From: Cytobacillus sp. NJ13
Lineage (GTDB): Bacteria; Bacillota; Bacilli; Bacillales; Cytobacillaceae
Length of the DNA: 64,000 bases
Direction: 5' to 3'
Assembly: GCA_030348385.1 (NCBI GenBank)
Contig: JAUCFP010000006.1
Coordinates: 2,972,501 to 3,036,500 of the forward strand
Below the pieces are notes generated by a model that saw only the letters and a program-made list of their open reading frames with translations, searched no databases and was not told the origin of the DNA. Below, in pieces: positions 1 to 7,711 of the stretch (positions within the stretch are counted from its first letter, which is position 1; each line of letters opens with the position of its first letter). Both the position numbers and the translations under genes were made by a program.

Positions 1-291
1 CTCTTGCGGATTCGAAATATGGTTATCAATGAAAAACTTTGCCTGATCTTTGAACATATCAATGTAGGAATCTCTGCTAATGGCTAAATCCCCTAAATCA
101 GCAGTGTCTCCTTGAACTTGTACTGTACCTGCCTTAACGTCAACAACAACGGTCATAAATATTTTATCCCTGTAAAGAACAGTACCCGTCACTTGTTGTT
201 TCAGTAAATCGACAAGAGGAAATTCATGGCGTACACCTGTTGGTTTAAACAGCGTATAGCCTGCATTGGGTTTATCTTTATGATCATTCAT
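1..291 (-). CDS. Hypothetical protein, C-terminus cut by window edge
   Basis: Ninety-seven codons are open from an ATG at 291 to the left edge, so the C-terminus is missing. The visible part is soluble and mixed alpha/beta, with no signal peptide or membrane segment and no motif I recognise. Its ATG overlaps the stop of the tiny gene to its right, which suggests translational coupling in a three-gene operon. The function is unknown. Confidence 0.6.
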   Translation of the reverse strand, partial: MNDHKDKPNAGYTLFKPTGVRHEFPLVDLLKQQVTGTVLYRDKIFMTVVVDVKAGTVQVQGDTADLGDLAISRDSYIDMFKDQAKFFIDNHISNPQE

Positions 292-367
292 TCTTCCATC
301 TCATCATTTCTTCTGCTGAAGGCTGATAGCTGCGCATAAAAAACAGAATAGTATCAATAATTTTCAT
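284..367 (-). CDS. Tiny 27-aa protein, unknown
   Basis: An ATG at 367 opens a 27-codon frame that starts with a short hydrophobic stretch (MKIIDTILFFMRSYQ) and ends by overlapping the next start codon. It begins three bases after the stop of the upstream 34-aa gene. The tight packing of three small frames supports translation, but there is no recognisable family. Confidence 0.4.
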   Translation of the reverse strand: MKIIDTILFFMRSYQPSAEEMMRWKNE

Positions 368-370
368 CGA

Positions 371-475
371 TTAGATCCAATCTTTCACATAAGCCACTAA
401 TCCGATCACAGAACCAATTACGGCGCCAAAAAGCACATAAAAACGTGTTTCGAGCTGCGCGAGCTTTTTTGTCAA
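371..475 (-). CDS. Tiny 34-aa single-pass membrane protein
   Basis: A TTG start at 475 is preceded by a strong GGAGGG ribosome binding site 6 bases away. The product has a short charged N-terminus followed by one hydrophobic, glycine-containing helix (FGAVIGSVIGLVAYV) and a DWI tail. It is the first gene of a three-gene cluster that leaves the window to the left. The architecture resembles small phage or holin-like membrane peptides, but I cannot assign a family. Confidence 0.45.
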   Translation of the reverse strand: MTKKLAQLETRFYVLFGAVIGSVIGLVAYVKDWI

Positions 476-550
476 ACTAATCCCTCCTGACCTTTGTTCC
501 TGCTTTCTACGATATTTATTGGAAAAGGTTTCAAGTTTTCGTTAAAGACG

Positions 551-1027
551 CTAATCCTGTATCGGCAGCACCGTCGAATCCTTTATCTCCCTCAATGCCA
601 GGCTTGTCTGAATCTTCGTGATCCCCAGTTCATTCAGCTTCCTGATAAACATCTCCAGCCCCTTGCGATCCTTGCAGGCTACTTTCAATAGATAATCATA
701 CTCCCCTGTTAAACAATGACATTCTAAAACTTCCTTCATGGATTCCAGCGTTTTTTCAAGAGATTCCAGTTTTTCAGCCTGGTGCATATTGGTGCTCATG
801 AACACGAAGCATAATAAATCAAAGCCCAGCTTCTCATGGCTTAAAATAGCCACATGCTTTTGGATATACCCTTCCGCTTCCAACCGCTTAATTCTCGCAT
901 GCACAGCCGGAGCAGACAGATTCACCCTTTTCGACAGTTCCAGATTGCTAATCCGGGCATCCTTTTGAAGTACATCCAAAATTTTTATATCCAGGTGATC
1001 CAATACCTTGCTTACAAGCGATTCCAT
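551..1027 (-). CDS. Lrp/AsnC family transcriptional regulator
   Basis: A 158-aa protein with the Lrp/AsnC layout: an N-terminal winged helix-turn-helix at about residues 10-60 (ILDVLQKDARISNLELSKRV, then SAPAVHARIKRLEAEGYI), followed by a ligand-binding RAM domain at about 70-150 containing the GEYDYLLKV segment. Regulators of this family bind amino acids and often control an adjacent divergent exporter. Here the divergent neighbour is a DMT-family permease at 1237, with a roughly 200-bp AT-rich region between them. The likely role is amino-acid-responsive control of that exporter, which is inferred from context only. Confidence 0.88.
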   Translation of the reverse strand: MESLVSKVLDHLDIKILDVLQKDARISNLELSKRVNLSAPAVHARIKRLEAEGYIQKHVAILSHEKLGFDLLCFVFMSTNMHQAEKLESLEKTLESMKEVLECHCLTGEYDYLLKVACKDRKGLEMFIRKLNELGITKIQTSLALREIKDSTVLPIQD

Positions 1028-1236
1028 TATCCATCAGTCCTTTTCAATTATTCCAAATACCGATAAAATCACATACCCAAACCGAATATTTTATAATTTT
1101 AATCTAAAAAACTTTTAATTATTTCGAATTAATTTCATTATACAAAATTATCTTTTGTTTGATTTAAAAAATGTTAAAATTATTCATATAAACAATGTCA
1201 TTGTGCACAATGGCTCTGAAAAAGGAGCTAAATGAC

Positions 1237-2166
1237 GTGAACTATTATCTTCTCCTTCTTTTAACAAGTTTTCTTTGGGGCGGAAATTTTATTGTAGGAA
1301 AAACGCTTGTGGATCACGCATCTCCTATTACCTTAACCATTTTAAGGTGGGCCATCGCTATCATCTGTCTCGTACCTCTTGTCTGGCATAAAGAGAAGCG
1401 GCTGCTCCCTCCGAAAACTGCCATCCTGCCATTATTGCTAATGGGCATCACGGGAGTTGCTTTGTTCCAGGCACTGCAATTCATGGCACTGGAAAAAACG
1501 TCGGCCACCAGTGTTGGCTTAATCTCTACATTAAATATGTTTTCCATTGCTGCCTTCTCTTTCATATTTCTAAAAGAAAAAATAAACATACTGCAGCTCA
1601 TGTCCATGTTCATTTCATTGTTTGGCGTACTGCTGGTCCTTTCAAAAGGAAGCCTGGAGATGCTGGTCTCACTTCATTTTAATACCGGGGACCTTTATAT
1701 GATGGCAGCAGTGGGCATGTGGGGAATCTATTCGGTCTGCAGCAAATGGGCCATGTCTTTCGTTACACCTATGATGTCCATCTTATACGCAGGCATATTT
1801 GGCCTTCTCGTGCTTTTGCCGTTCAACACTGCTGGTTTCACCGTTACAGATGTCAGTGCTTCATTTCTTTTATCCATTCTGTATACGGGTCTGATTTCAA
1901 CAGTCCTATGCATGGTACTCTGGAATATCGGGGTCAACCAGCTGGGACCAAGCACTTCCGGCCTGTTCCTAAACTTTAATCCAATTTTCACAGCCATCTT
2001 AGCTTTTATCTTCTTAGGAGAGGTCATGAACTGGATACAAGCTGTCGGAAGCATCATTGTTATTGCTGGGTGTTTATTATTCTCTGCACTTAAAAGCAGG
2101 ACCGGAAAAACAACAATGGGAATTCCGGCACCAGTGTTCATTAGGGAGCCAGTTAAGGAGAGATAA
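1237..2166 (+). CDS. DMT superfamily (EamA) transporter
   Basis: A polytopic membrane protein of 309 aa with about ten hydrophobic segments arranged as two EamA repeats, each of five helices. The N-terminal LLTSFLWGGNFIVGK motif is typical of the drug/metabolite transporter family, whose members mostly export amino acids or metabolites. I chose the GTG at 1237 because AAAGGAG sits 9 bases upstream. The longer frame from 1195 has no ribosome binding site. It is divergent from the Lrp/AsnC gene, which suggests an amino-acid-regulated efflux pump. The substrate is unknown. Confidence 0.85.
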   Translation: MNYYLLLLLTSFLWGGNFIVGKTLVDHASPITLTILRWAIAIICLVPLVWHKEKRLLPPKTAILPLLLMGITGVALFQALQFMALEKTSATSVGLISTLNMFSIAAFSFIFLKEKINILQLMSMFISLFGVLLVLSKGSLEMLVSLHFNTGDLYMMAAVGMWGIYSVCSKWAMSFVTPMMSILYAGIFGLLVLLPFNTAGFTVTDVSASFLLSILYTGLISTVLCMVLWNIGVNQLGPSTSGLFLNFNPIFTAILAFIFLGEVMNWIQAVGSIIVIAGCLLFSALKSRTGKTTMGIPAPVFIREPVKER

Positions 2167-2172
2167 AAAATT

Positions 2173-2200
2173 GTGCCTGTTCCGTTAAGAGAACAGGCAC
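2173..2200 (+). terminator. Terminator after DMT transporter
   Basis: A perfect 10-bp stem (GTGCCTGTTC / GAACAGGCAC) with an 8-base loop lies just after the stop codon and is followed by a T-rich stretch. Confidence 0.8.
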
Positions 2201-2223
2201 TTTACATTCCTTCTTTTTTGGGC

Positions 2224-2282
2224 GGGACAGAGGGACAGGTTCCTCGTCCCAGTTGAAAATTGGGGACAGAATAACTGTCCCC
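2224..2282. repeat. GGGACAG-type inverted repeats, likely terminator
   Basis: Two adjacent short inverted repeats are built on GGGACAG/CTGTCCC. The second (2262-2269 with 2275-2282) is a perfect 8-bp stem just past the stop of the minus-strand gene at 2300, so it probably ends that transcript. A similar GGGACAG hairpin is found at 56883-56902. Confidence 0.6.
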
Positions 2283-2299
2283 TTCTCCCTTTTTAATTA

Positions 2300-2605
2300 T
2301 TAATGCGGTATTGAATGTGTTATCAAATAAAAAACCATTAATATACTAAACCCGCATAGCAAAATTAAAATCGCATAAAAAACCTTCCTCCATAATCCGC
2401 CTATGAAGCAGAGACTTACTAAAAAATAATAGATTAGTGCACACCCAAAAATAAACCAAAGAAATTCTTTGGTTGATTCCTTTGAAGGCAGTGGCGTCGT
2501 CACATTTGTTAAAGCCAATCCCCCGAAAATAAATAGGCCTATACCATATAATAAATTTCTCAGGCTTACTTCTCTTTTATCATTTTGAGTTTTCAAGATA
2601 CCCAC
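2300..2605 (-). CDS. Small three-helix membrane protein, unknown
   Basis: A 101-aa product with a charged N-terminus and three hydrophobic segments at roughly residues 17-35, 47-68 and 72-95. The start is GTG. The upstream sequence is purine rich but not a strong ribosome binding site. I recognise no family, and the gene stands alone between the DMT gene and cwlJ. Confidence 0.55.
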   Translation of the reverse strand: MGILKTQNDKREVSLRNLLYGIGLFIFGGLALTNVTTPLPSKESTKEFLWFIFGCALIYYFLVSLCFIGGLWRKVFYAILILLCGFSILMVFYLITHSIPH

Positions 2606-2760
2606 CCCGCTTAAGTAATGGTACGAATTCCCAAAGAGAAAGTTTCATTAAATGCCCTTTTTCGCATATCTCAAACGAAGGCAGCATATAAATTAGGTAG
2701 CTTATTTAAAAAGAACTCGAAGCAGTTAAGCCACACTAACTGTTTAAATATCCGTAATAA

Positions 2761-2793
2761 GGGGGTGCTGAACGCAATGCGGTTTGCACCCCC
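2761..2793. terminator. Inverted repeat in otherwise empty gap
   Basis: An 8-bp perfect stem (GGGGGTGC / GCACCCCC) lies in the 266-bp gap before cwlJ and is followed on the plus strand by an AT-rich tract. No convincing plus-strand gene precedes it, so it may be a leftover terminator. The rest of the gap shows nothing I can name. Confidence 0.4.
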
Positions 2794-2871
2794 AATTAAT
2801 ATTTTCTTCCTTTGAACCCGTTATCATGTTTACAGGATTTCTTAATACAATTCTTTTAGAGGTGATAAAAA

Positions 2872-3309
2872 GTGCCAAGAGTACAATATACCGACAGTGA
2901 CGTGGCTTTAATGGCAAGAATGATGAGGGCGGAAGCCGAAGGTGAAGGAAAACTGGGGATGCTTATGGTCGGAAATGTTATAGTCAATCGAAGAGCGGCT
3001 GATTGTCTCGATTTTGTAGGTCTCAGGACAATCCCTCAAGTGATATTTCAAGTGCAGGGAGGAAATTACTCTTTTGAAGCCGTACAGAAAGGAAATGTTT
3101 TTTACAACAGGGCCAGAGGTGTAGAGAAACGATTAGCCAAACAAACATTAGACTATTGGAGGCAGCATCCTTCCAAGTTTGCACTCTGGTATTTCAATCC
3201 ATATGCTCCATGTCCGCCAACATGGTACGATCAGCCTTTTTCAGGACAATTCAAACAGCATTGCTATTATGAACCCCAAGCTAATACATGTGAAAGTGTT
3301 TATAGGTGA
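2872..3309 (+). CDS. cwlJ: Spore cortex-lytic cell wall hydrolase CwlJ
   Basis: A 145-aa protein closely matching the CwlJ/SleB hydrolase family (Hydrolase_2) in length and sequence. It has the N-terminal ARMMRAEAEGEGKLGML segment, where Glu21 is the expected catalytic acid, then GNVIVNRR and the C-terminal FALWYFNPYAPCPPTWYDQPF block. CwlJ sits in the spore coat and degrades cortex peptidoglycan during germination triggered by calcium dipicolinate. There is no signal peptide, as usual for CwlJ. The GTG start is set by GAGGTG 8 bases upstream. The usual partner gene gerQ is not adjacent here. Confidence 0.93.
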   Translation: MPRVQYTDSDVALMARMMRAEAEGEGKLGMLMVGNVIVNRRAADCLDFVGLRTIPQVIFQVQGGNYSFEAVQKGNVFYNRARGVEKRLAKQTLDYWRQHPSKFALWYFNPYAPCPPTWYDQPFSGQFKQHCYYEPQANTCESVYR

Positions 3310-3313
3310 CCAT

Positions 3314-3334
3314 ACCCCCACGCTTAGTGGGGGT
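3314..3334 (+). terminator. Hairpin after cwlJ
   Basis: A seven-bp GC-rich stem (ACCCCCA / TGGGGGT) with a 7-base loop lies four bases after the cwlJ stop. The T-run is weak. Confidence 0.6.
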
Positions 3335-3376
3335 CAATTGAGCTTTCATAAAGGCTTTAAGGAAATATAAAACAAA

Positions 3377-3424
3377 GTGCCTGCATCTGCCTGCTTATAT
3401 AGAAAAGCAGACGGACACAGGCAC
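3377..3424 (-). terminator. Terminator of the IDEAL-domain gene
   Basis: A long interrupted inverted repeat with outer arms GTGCCTG / CAGGCAC and an inner TGCTT/AGCA stem. Read on the minus strand it is followed by a T-rich tract, fitting the end of the leftward gene at 3436. Confidence 0.6.
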
Positions 3425-3435
3425 CACCCCAGATT

Positions 3436-3765
3436 TTATTTAATCTGCTTCACAAGCTCTCTCATCGAGTTAAGCTTCGAGGTCAATTCAAAAAACCATT
3501 TTTCATCTCCAGTGGAAAGGGCCAGGTCAATCAGGAAATAAATCTGTTCCTTGTTGGCTACTTTTGCTGCGGGCATTTTCTTAACCTGTTTGCTTAGCAG
3601 AGGAATGATTTTGCCTTCAATGGTTTTATTATCACTTGAAATAACTTTTGTCTTAATAATTCCTTCGTCAAGGGTTTCGATATAGCCAACGATTAGTTCC
3701 CCTTCTCGGGATTTCCCCTTAATCCAATCCCCTGCTTTTAAAATGGCATTATTGTTGGGCATCAT
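3436..3765 (-). CDS. IDEAL domain-containing protein
   Basis: A 109-aa soluble protein. The C-terminal part (about residues 74-105) contains IYFLIDLALSTGDEKWFFEL, which matches the short IDEAL domain of Bacillaceae proteins such as YpiB. The N-terminal half is beta-rich, resembling a small barrel (AGDWIKGKSREGELIVGYIE). AGGAAGG lies upstream of an ATG-ATG start. One copy of a 19-bp palindrome shared with the neighbouring Rrf2 and Spx genes lies 33 bp upstream of the start, so it may belong to the same redox regulon. The biochemical role is unknown. Confidence 0.7.
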   Translation of the reverse strand: MMPNNNAILKAGDWIKGKSREGELIVGYIETLDEGIIKTKVISSDNKTIEGKIIPLLSKQVKKMPAAKVANKEQIYFLIDLALSTGDEKWFFELTSKLNSMRELVKQIK

Positions 3766-3798
3766 ATTTTTTCACCTTCCTAAAAGAGATTTCTAAAC

Positions 3799-3817
3799 TG
3801 TAATATTTTTCGTTACA
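3799..3817. promoter_or_regulatory. Rrf2-type operator copy 1
   Basis: TGTAATATTTTTCGTTACA has TGTAA/TTACA arms separated by 9 bases. It lies in the promoter region of the IDEAL-domain gene. It shares spacing and arms with copies at 4290, 4780 and 4843. Confidence 0.6.
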
Positions 3818-3849
3818 TTTTAACGAATGGAAAGCTTGTTAGCTTCCAA

Positions 3850-4263
3850 TTATTTTTCTTTATAAATCAGATCAACAATATCTTTTAATGTATAGTGTCT
3901 TAAATATTCACCAAGATGTTCTTCAGCACCTAAAAAGATGTTGATTAGAACTCTTTGCATATTTGCACCAACTACACACTCTTCATTTGAATCCGGACAC
4001 TTGGGCTGAAGTGCGCCTTCAGATGTAATCTTATAAATATCCCAAAGATTAACTTCACTTAAGTCCCGGGCAAAAATAAATCCGCCGCCCGTTCCCTCTT
4101 TTGATTTAATAAACCCATGTTTTTTTAATAAACTCAGGACTTTTCGGATACGGACCGGATGGACACATGCACTTTCAGAAATCGCATCGCTCGTTGACAT
4201 GCGATCCAGCTGCAGGGCGAGATACGTTAAACTGTGAATGGCAAGAGTAAAATCGCTATTCAT
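3850..4263 (-). CDS. Rrf2 family transcriptional repressor, SaiR/YwnA-like
   Basis: A 137-aa Rrf2 protein. It has an N-terminal winged helix at about residues 5-65 with the family signature HPVRIRKVLSLLKKHGFIKSKEGTGGGF split over residues 36-63, and a middle region with Cys residues (PKCPDSNEECVVG) that could sense redox state. Rrf2 proteins are repressors, sometimes with iron-sulfur clusters. This one lacks the NsrR three-Cys spacing. In Bacillus anthracis an Rrf2 repressor, SaiR, controls the linked spxA2 gene, and the same pairing is seen here. AGGAGG lies 6 bases before the ATG. A candidate auto-operator is just upstream at 4290. Confidence 0.85.
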   Translation of the reverse strand: MNSDFTLAIHSLTYLALQLDRMSTSDAISESACVHPVRIRKVLSLLKKHGFIKSKEGTGGGFIFARDLSEVNLWDIYKITSEGALQPKCPDSNEECVVGANMQRVLINIFLGAEEHLGEYLRHYTLKDIVDLIYKEK

Positions 4264-4289
4264 GGCCGGCCTCCTATATTTTCTGCTAC

Positions 4290-4308
4290 TGTAATGTTAA
4301 GTGTTACA
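4290..4308. promoter_or_regulatory. Rrf2-type operator copy 2 (autoregulation)
   Basis: TGTAATGTTAAGTGTTACA lies 26 bp upstream of the Rrf2 start codon, where an autoregulatory site would be expected. Confidence 0.6.
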
Positions 4309-4343
4309 GATTAGGTTGTCAAGAATTTACAGCCTAATGTTGA

Positions 4344-4739
4344 CTAGTTAGCCAATCTTTGCAGTTCATTGTATGAAAACGTACGATACTTCCGTGGAAG
4401 GAAGCTGCGGATCTCATCCTCATTAAATCCGACCTGGAGTCTTTTTTCATCCAGAATAATCGGTCTGCGCAGCATTTGCGGATTATCGATAATCAATTGA
4501 TATAACTCTTTTAGCGGCATGGAATCAATATTCACGTTTAACTCCTGGAAAGCTTTTGATTTAGTTGAAATAATCTCCTCAGTCCCATTTTCTGTAAGAC
4601 GAAGAATTGATTTAATTTCATCCACTGTAAGCGGATCTGTTACAATGTTACGCTCAACATACTCTATTTGATGCTCCTCAAGCCATGCCCGGGCTTTCCG
4701 GCAGGAACCGCAGCTTGATGATAAGAATAAATTCACCAT
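4344..4739 (-). CDS. Spx family global regulator, SpxA2-like
   Basis: A 131-aa ArsC/Spx fold protein of standard Spx length. It has the redox switch CGSC at Cys10-Cys13 and Gly52, the residue needed for binding the RNA polymerase alpha C-terminal domain. The RPI segment is also present ([11 protein letters not shown]), and the N-terminus [18 protein letters not shown] is typical. Spx activates thiol-stress genes when oxidised and is degraded by ClpXP in reducing conditions. The neighbour is an Rrf2 repressor, as in the saiR-spxA2 pair, so this is probably a stress-induced Spx paralogue rather than the housekeeping copy. Two palindromes lie upstream. Confidence 0.9.
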   Translation of the reverse strand: MVNLFLSSSCGSCRKARAWLEEHQIEYVERNIVTDPLTVDEIKSILRLTENGTEEIISTKSKAFQELNVNIDSMPLKELYQLIIDNPQMLRRPIILDEKRLQVGFNEDEIRSFLPRKYRTFSYNELQRLAN

Positions 4740-4779
4740 TTAAAAACACTCCCTATATTATTTAGATATTTTTTATAAA

Positions 4780-4798
4780 TGTAATATATTTTCTTACA
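4780..4798. promoter_or_regulatory. Rrf2-type operator copy 3 (spx promoter)
   Basis: TGTAATATATTTTCTTACA lies 40 bp upstream of the spx-like start, inside an AT-rich promoter region. Confidence 0.6.
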
Positions 4799-4842
4799 GT
4801 TAACATCTAAAAGTAAATTTCCCATTCCCCAATCGGGTATAC

Positions 4843-4861
4843 TGTAATAATAATCATTACA
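4843..4861. promoter_or_regulatory. Rrf2-type operator copy 4
   Basis: TGTAATAATAATCATTACA is the most symmetric copy, with 6-bp arms TGTAAT/ATTACA. It lies between spx and the divergent membrane protein gene at 4943 and could serve either. Confidence 0.6.
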
Positions 4862-4942
4862 GTTAAATAAGTCAATATTTTCTTTTACTAATCGAATAAT
4901 TGCCATAAAATTCAACACCATAATAAAAAAGGAGGGTTAATC

Positions 4943-5398
4943 TTGAACGTAAATTTCTTTAGAGTTGTTAACGCATTCCTTTTATGGACCATAACAGTCA
5001 TATTCCTCCCAAAGTCGTCTTTTAAAAGATATCTGCCTGTTACCTTATTTTGTTCATGCATTTTGTTAGTGCAAACCCTTTTAAACCTTCTTTTTAAATG
5101 GTGGAAAGTTAAAGGCGGCACAAAATTTATTGTATTAGACGCATTAGCGTTTATCTTCGGTCCATTTTTCACAATAAATTTATGGGCATTTCATTTTACT
5201 TATGGTAAATACCTGCTTTATTTTTTCTTTAATCTGGTGATGGACATCATCTTTGCTTTCCCGCTAAATGCTCTATTCCAAAAGATTGGCCATTACAAGC
5301 TTAAAAAATTCAAGCCTATAACACTGTTCCTGATTTCCTTCTCACTTGCAAATATTAATTACGGCTTTCAGAAATTAATGGAGAAGAACAAATCTTAA
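4943..5398 (+). CDS. Multi-pass membrane protein, unknown
   Basis: A 151-aa hydrophobic protein with four to five predicted membrane helices and basic loops. The TTG start is set by AAAAAAGGAGGG 7 bases upstream. I recall similar uncharacterised Bacillaceae membrane proteins but cannot name a function. It is divergent from spx and has one copy of the shared palindrome about 80 bp upstream, so it may belong to the same stress regulon. A weak AAAAGC/GCTTTT hairpin follows the stop. Confidence 0.65.
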   Translation: MNVNFFRVVNAFLLWTITVIFLPKSSFKRYLPVTLFCSCILLVQTLLNLLFKWWKVKGGTKFIVLDALAFIFGPFFTINLWAFHFTYGKYLLYFFFNLVMDIIFAFPLNALFQKIGHYKLKKFKPITLFLISFSLANINYGFQKLMEKNKS

Positions 5399-5496
5399 AA
5401 GCCATATTTCTGCTTTTTTACGCTTATTAAGCCCTCTGCATCCTGTATTTTAGAGAAAGGCTGTTATAATAATTTTAAAGTTTCACTTCGAAAAGG

Positions 5497-6939
5497 ATGT
5501 TTCAATTGGATTGGAAACCTGATAGAAAAACAAAAACACCTATTTATAAGCAGCTGGCGATGTATATAGAAAACGGAATAGCAGATGGCACCTTCCCTCC
5601 AGACAAACAGCTGCCCTCAGAAAGAGGATTAGCAAAACAGTTTGATATCAATAGAAGCACGGTTGTTGCGGCATATGATGAACTGGAGTCAAACGGGATC
5701 GTTGAACGAAATCGGGGAAGCGGTACGATGGTCAGCAAAGATATTTGGGGAATGGCCAAAAGACGTATTCCAAGCTGGAACCGGTATATTGAAGCAGGCT
5801 CCTTTTTGCCTAACCTGCCAGTCACACAAAGGATCCATAAAGAACTGGCCGAAACTAAGCTGATCAACCTGGCCAGCGGGGAACTCTCGCAGGACCTCTT
5901 TCCTTTGGATTCGCTAAGAGAGATTACTTCCAATCGCTCTTTTATCGGGACACTGGGGTACGATCACCCTCAAGGAAATGAAATCCTGAGAAAAACACTG
6001 GCTGACCATGTAAAAAAGTTCCGGGACATCGAGACCAGCCCTTCTTCCATACTTATTACATCCGGTGCCCAGCAGGCCCTGCACCTTGTCGTCCAATGCC
6101 TTTTAAAACCCGGGGACTCTGTTGCCATCGAGGATCCTTCTTATCACTATAGCCTGCCAATCTTTAAATCAGCCGGAGTCAAAACTTATTATTTAATAAC
6201 AGGCAAGGATGGAGTAAATCCTGATGATATTATAGCCTTATATAAAAAGCATCGAATTAAGATGATTTTTTTAAATCCTATTTTTCAGAACCCAACAGGC
6301 ACATTGCTTCCTGAAGACAGGCGCAGAAAAATCCTTGAATTATCATCAGAATACGGGATTCCAGTGGTGGAAGATGACCCTTACAGCCTAACACCCTTTA
6401 CCGGCGAAAAAATGAATACACTCAAAGCCCTGGACTGCAACGGCATTGTTTTATATATAAGCTCTCTGACCAAAATTGTCGCTTCCGGGCTCAGAATCGG
6501 CTGGATCATCGGACCCAGATCAGTAATCGAGCGGTTATCAGATGCCAAGCAGCAGGTGGATTTCGGTCATGGAAGCTATTCGCAATGGATTGCGAATGAT
6601 TTTATTGAGTCCACAGGCTTTGAGTCACATTTAAAATTTCTAACCAGGCAATTGGAACAGCGGAGAAACCAAATTGTTTCAAGCCTGGATCACTTCCTGA
6701 AAGACCAGGTGGAATTCAGCACTCCGCAGGGCGGAATCCATCTTTGGTGCCGGATCAAAAAAGAGCACAATGAAAATCAGCTGCTTGAAGAATCAATTAA
6801 ACGGGGTGTCATCTATGTTCCCGGAACAACCATGGGATCTGAGAAAGGATTCGTGCGTTTTACGTTTGGCAGGGAAAATGAAAAAAACATCCATGAAGGG
6901 ATTAAGCGGTTTGCTGAGGCTCTGAAAAATCTCGAATAA
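5497..6939 (+). CDS. MocR/PdxR-type GntR regulator with aminotransferase domain
   Basis: A 480-aa fusion regulator. The N-terminal GntR winged helix is at about residues 12-80 (LPSERGLAKQFDINRSTVVAAYDEL), then a linker, then a fold type I aminotransferase domain at about 115-480. The PLP-binding Lys is probably Lys326 in SSLTKIVASGLRIGW, with Asp293/294 in VEDDPY and FLNPIFQNPTG as further cofactor contacts. MocR proteins use PLP as an effector and often regulate vitamin B6, GABA or amino-acid genes. The target here is not obvious, since neither neighbour is a pyridoxal gene. Confidence 0.9.
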   Translation: MFQLDWKPDRKTKTPIYKQLAMYIENGIADGTFPPDKQLPSERGLAKQFDINRSTVVAAYDELESNGIVERNRGSGTMVSKDIWGMAKRRIPSWNRYIEAGSFLPNLPVTQRIHKELAETKLINLASGELSQDLFPLDSLREITSNRSFIGTLGYDHPQGNEILRKTLADHVKKFRDIETSPSSILITSGAQQALHLVVQCLLKPGDSVAIEDPSYHYSLPIFKSAGVKTYYLITGKDGVNPDDIIALYKKHRIKMIFLNPIFQNPTGTLLPEDRRRKILELSSEYGIPVVEDDPYSLTPFTGEKMNTLKALDCNGIVLYISSLTKIVASGLRIGWIIGPRSVIERLSDAKQQVDFGHGSYSQWIANDFIESTGFESHLKFLTRQLEQRRNQIVSSLDHFLKDQVEFSTPQGGIHLWCRIKKEHNENQLLEESIKRGVIYVPGTTMGSEKGFVRFTFGRENEKNIHEGIKRFAEALKNLE

Positions 6940-6940
6940 A

Positions 6941-6970
6941 GAAAAAACGCCTGGATTCAGGCGTTTTTTC
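6941..6970. terminator. Bidirectional terminator
   Basis: A perfect 13-bp stem (GAAAAAACGCCTG with CAGGCGTTTTTTC, 4-base loop) lies between convergent genes and has a T-run on each strand. Confidence 0.92.
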
Positions 6971-6971
6971 T

Positions 6972-7418
6972 TTATGAATATGTACTTAATTCATAATGAT
7001 AAAATTGCTCATCTCGCTTAAACCCGATTTTTTCATAGAGTCTTTGTGCAGAGAAATTATCAGGAGCCGTACTGAGGCTGATACTTACCGCCCCTGTTTC
7101 AGCAGCGAGCTCCTTCGCTTTGTCTATGAGCTTTTCCCCTATTCCCTGTTTCCTTGCCTCTGCATCCACATACAAGTCATTCAGGATCCAGGCTCTTTTC
7201 ATAGATATAGATGAAAAAGTTGGGTAAAGCTGAGTAAATCCAAGGTACTTTCCTTCCTTCTTCACCACATATATAACAGAATCATTCTTCTCCAAGCGTT
7301 CCTTTATGTACTCAGCTGCTGCTTCCAAATCGGGTGCTTGTTTGTAAAATATACGATATAAATTAAATAAAGCGGAAACTCCTTCTAGATCCTCCATTGA
7401 AGCTTGATAGATTTCCAT
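6972..7418 (-). CDS. GNAT family N-acetyltransferase
   Basis: A 148-aa acetyltransferase. The acetyl-CoA binding motif A is visible as LYVDAEARKQGIGEKLIDKA, followed by the C-terminal SAQRLYEKIGFKRDEQFYHYEL typical of the fold. Several in-frame start codons exist. I chose the ATG at 7418 because AAAAGGTGG lies about 8 bases upstream. The substrate cannot be read from the sequence. It is convergent with the MocR gene and shares its terminator. Confidence 0.85.
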   Translation of the reverse strand: MEIYQASMEDLEGVSALFNLYRIFYKQAPDLEAAAEYIKERLEKNDSVIYVVKKEGKYLGFTQLYPTFSSISMKRAWILNDLYVDAEARKQGIGEKLIDKAKELAAETGAVSISLSTAPDNFSAQRLYEKIGFKRDEQFYHYELSTYS

Positions 7419-7507
7419 ATTCATTACCACCTTTTCAGCATATTATATAAAAATTTTAAAAAACCTGTAAACTCCAAGGATGATTTATCTTTTTTGCGAG
7501 AGACCAC

Positions 7508-7693
7508 TTATAGAATCTTTTCCGGGTTCTTCACTCTTAAAAATAATATATAGCCGCATTTCATACAATAACAGGCTTCTACCTCAGAACATTTCAGGAT
7601 TGCGTTTTTCTTAAACAGCGAACCATACCCTCTGAATTCACCTATTCCAGTTTTTGTTGAGCCGCATTCTGAACATACTCGAGGGTTTTCCAA
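7508..7693 (-). CDS. Small zinc-ribbon protein
   Basis: A 61-aa protein with two CxxC pairs (CSEC near residue 7 and CMKC near residue 43) plus Cys35, suggesting one zinc ribbon. The TTG start is preceded by GGGGAG. It lies 18 bp downstream of the SdpI-like gene on the same strand and may be its operon partner. The function is unknown. Confidence 0.65.
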   Translation of the reverse strand: MENPRVCSECGSTKTGIGEFRGYGSLFKKNAILKCSEVEACYCMKCGYILFLRVKNPEKIL

Positions 7694-7711
7694 TAGAATT
7701 CACTCCCCAAT

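Noticed and set aside
1195..1236. Longer N-terminus of the DMT transporter
   Set aside because: The extension has no ribosome binding site, and AAAGGAG points to the GTG at 1237.
2618..2815. Plus-strand frame of 65 codons before cwlJ
   Set aside because: No ribosome binding site, low-complexity basic composition, and it spans the hairpin at 2761-2793. It is more likely non-coding.
4733..5172. Minus-strand frames opposite the spx upstream region and the membrane gene
   Set aside because: They run across the palindromic operators and antisense to a gene with a strong ribosome binding site. Composition is not protein-like.
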